The translations under genes were made by a program, and so were the position numbers. A model generated the notes under the pieces. It was not told the origin of the DNA. It saw nothing but the letters and a program-made list of their open reading frames with translations, and searched no databases. Positions 6,885 through 7,075 of a stretch of DNA of 7,075 nucleotides are shown one piece after another (within the stretch, counting starts at the first letter, position 1; each line of letters begins with the position of its first letter). The stretch is from assembly GCA_018652925.1 (NCBI GenBank), contig JABIBH010000053.1:1-7075 (forward strand), read 5' to 3'. The DNA is from a bacterium (lineage in GTDB: Bacteria > Krumholzibacteriota > Krumholzibacteriia > LZORAL124-64-63).

Positions 6885-7075
6885 ATGCTTCCTGAACAAA
6901 TAAATACGGTAATAATTGGTGGTGGAGCGTCTGGATTGATGTGTGCGGCAACAATTGGTTCCGATGCCTTACTTTTGGAACACAATGATCAAACCGGTAA
7001 GAAAATCAAAATTTCCGGTGGAGGACACTGTAATTTCACCAATCTGGAAACAGGTCCGGATAATTATATCTCCCA
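6885..7075 (+). CDS. BaiN/HI0933-family flavoprotein, N-terminal fragment cut by the window end
   Basis: Start of an NAD(P)/FAD-dependent oxidoreductase-like flavoprotein of the HI0933/YhiN/BaiN family; 63 codons are visible and the frame stays open to the end of the window. The dinucleotide-binding motif VIIGGGASGLMCAA is at residues 9-22, an acidic residue ends the second strand (LLLEH), and GKKIKISGGGHCNFTN matches the family hallmark, usually GrKilisGgGRCNxTN, with His in place of the common Arg. The start is ATG 6885 with AAGGA ten bases and GGA five bases upstream. It is transcribed divergently from the selenoprotein gene with 110 bp between the starts. The physiological reaction of most family members is unknown; a bile-acid role is known for only a few gut bacteria and should not be assumed here. 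Confidence 0.9.
   Translation, partial: MLPEQINTVIIGGGASGLMCAATIGSDALLLEHNDQTGKKIKISGGGHCNFTNLETGPDNYIS

Overview
The window looks like chromosomal DNA of an uncultured bacterium, probably from the FCB superphylum or a neighbouring candidate phylum. The main clue is the large secreted protein: it combines VCBS/FG-GAP repeats, an ASPIC/UnbV domain and a C-terminal tail with the YPNPFNPSTTISYELP signature, a combination typical of those lineages. Base composition is moderately AT-rich. UGA acts as a normal stop (it ends the first glycosyltransferase and EttA), so the genetic code is standard.

Layout from left to right. (1) 1-1912, + strand: two adjacent family-2 glycosyltransferases, the second ExoA-like with C-terminal membrane helices; this is the end of a polysaccharide or glycoconjugate locus extending to the left. 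(2) 1913-2387, + strand: a small RNA-binding RRM protein with its own probable promoter, a leader of about 100 nt, a TTG start set by a clear ribosome binding site, and a strong intrinsic terminator. (3) 2389-4124, - strand: ettA, an ABC-F translation factor, with its own probable promoter. (4) 4125-6856, - strand: a monocistronic gene for an 866-residue secreted protein with a strong ribosome binding site, an extended -10 promoter and an intrinsic terminator. (5) 6885-7075, + strand: the start of a BaiN/HI0933-type flavoprotein, divergent from gene 4.

The most interesting feature is in gene 4. Its reading frame, from the well-placed ATG at 6774 (signal peptide, AAGGAG), contains one in-frame TGA at 6636-6634. 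That TGA lies exactly where the first active-site cysteine of a thioredoxin-fold (Omp28-like) domain should be, giving U-P-Y-C. The frame then continues for 819 codons. A hairpin whose loop begins 18 nt after the TGA, with G as the second loop base, fits the bacterial SECIS pattern. I read the gene as an exported selenoprotein: an N-terminal Sec-containing redox head, a beta-rich and a PEGA-like region, seven VCBS repeats, ASPIC/UnbV and a C-terminal sorting-type tail. An ordinary gene caller would start it at 6606 and lose both the signal peptide and the active site. The selenocysteine machinery (selA, selB, selC, selD) is not in this window, so the reading rests on the sequence of this gene alone.

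Apart from the two glycosyltransferases, the genes appear to be separate transcription units with no obvious common pathway.
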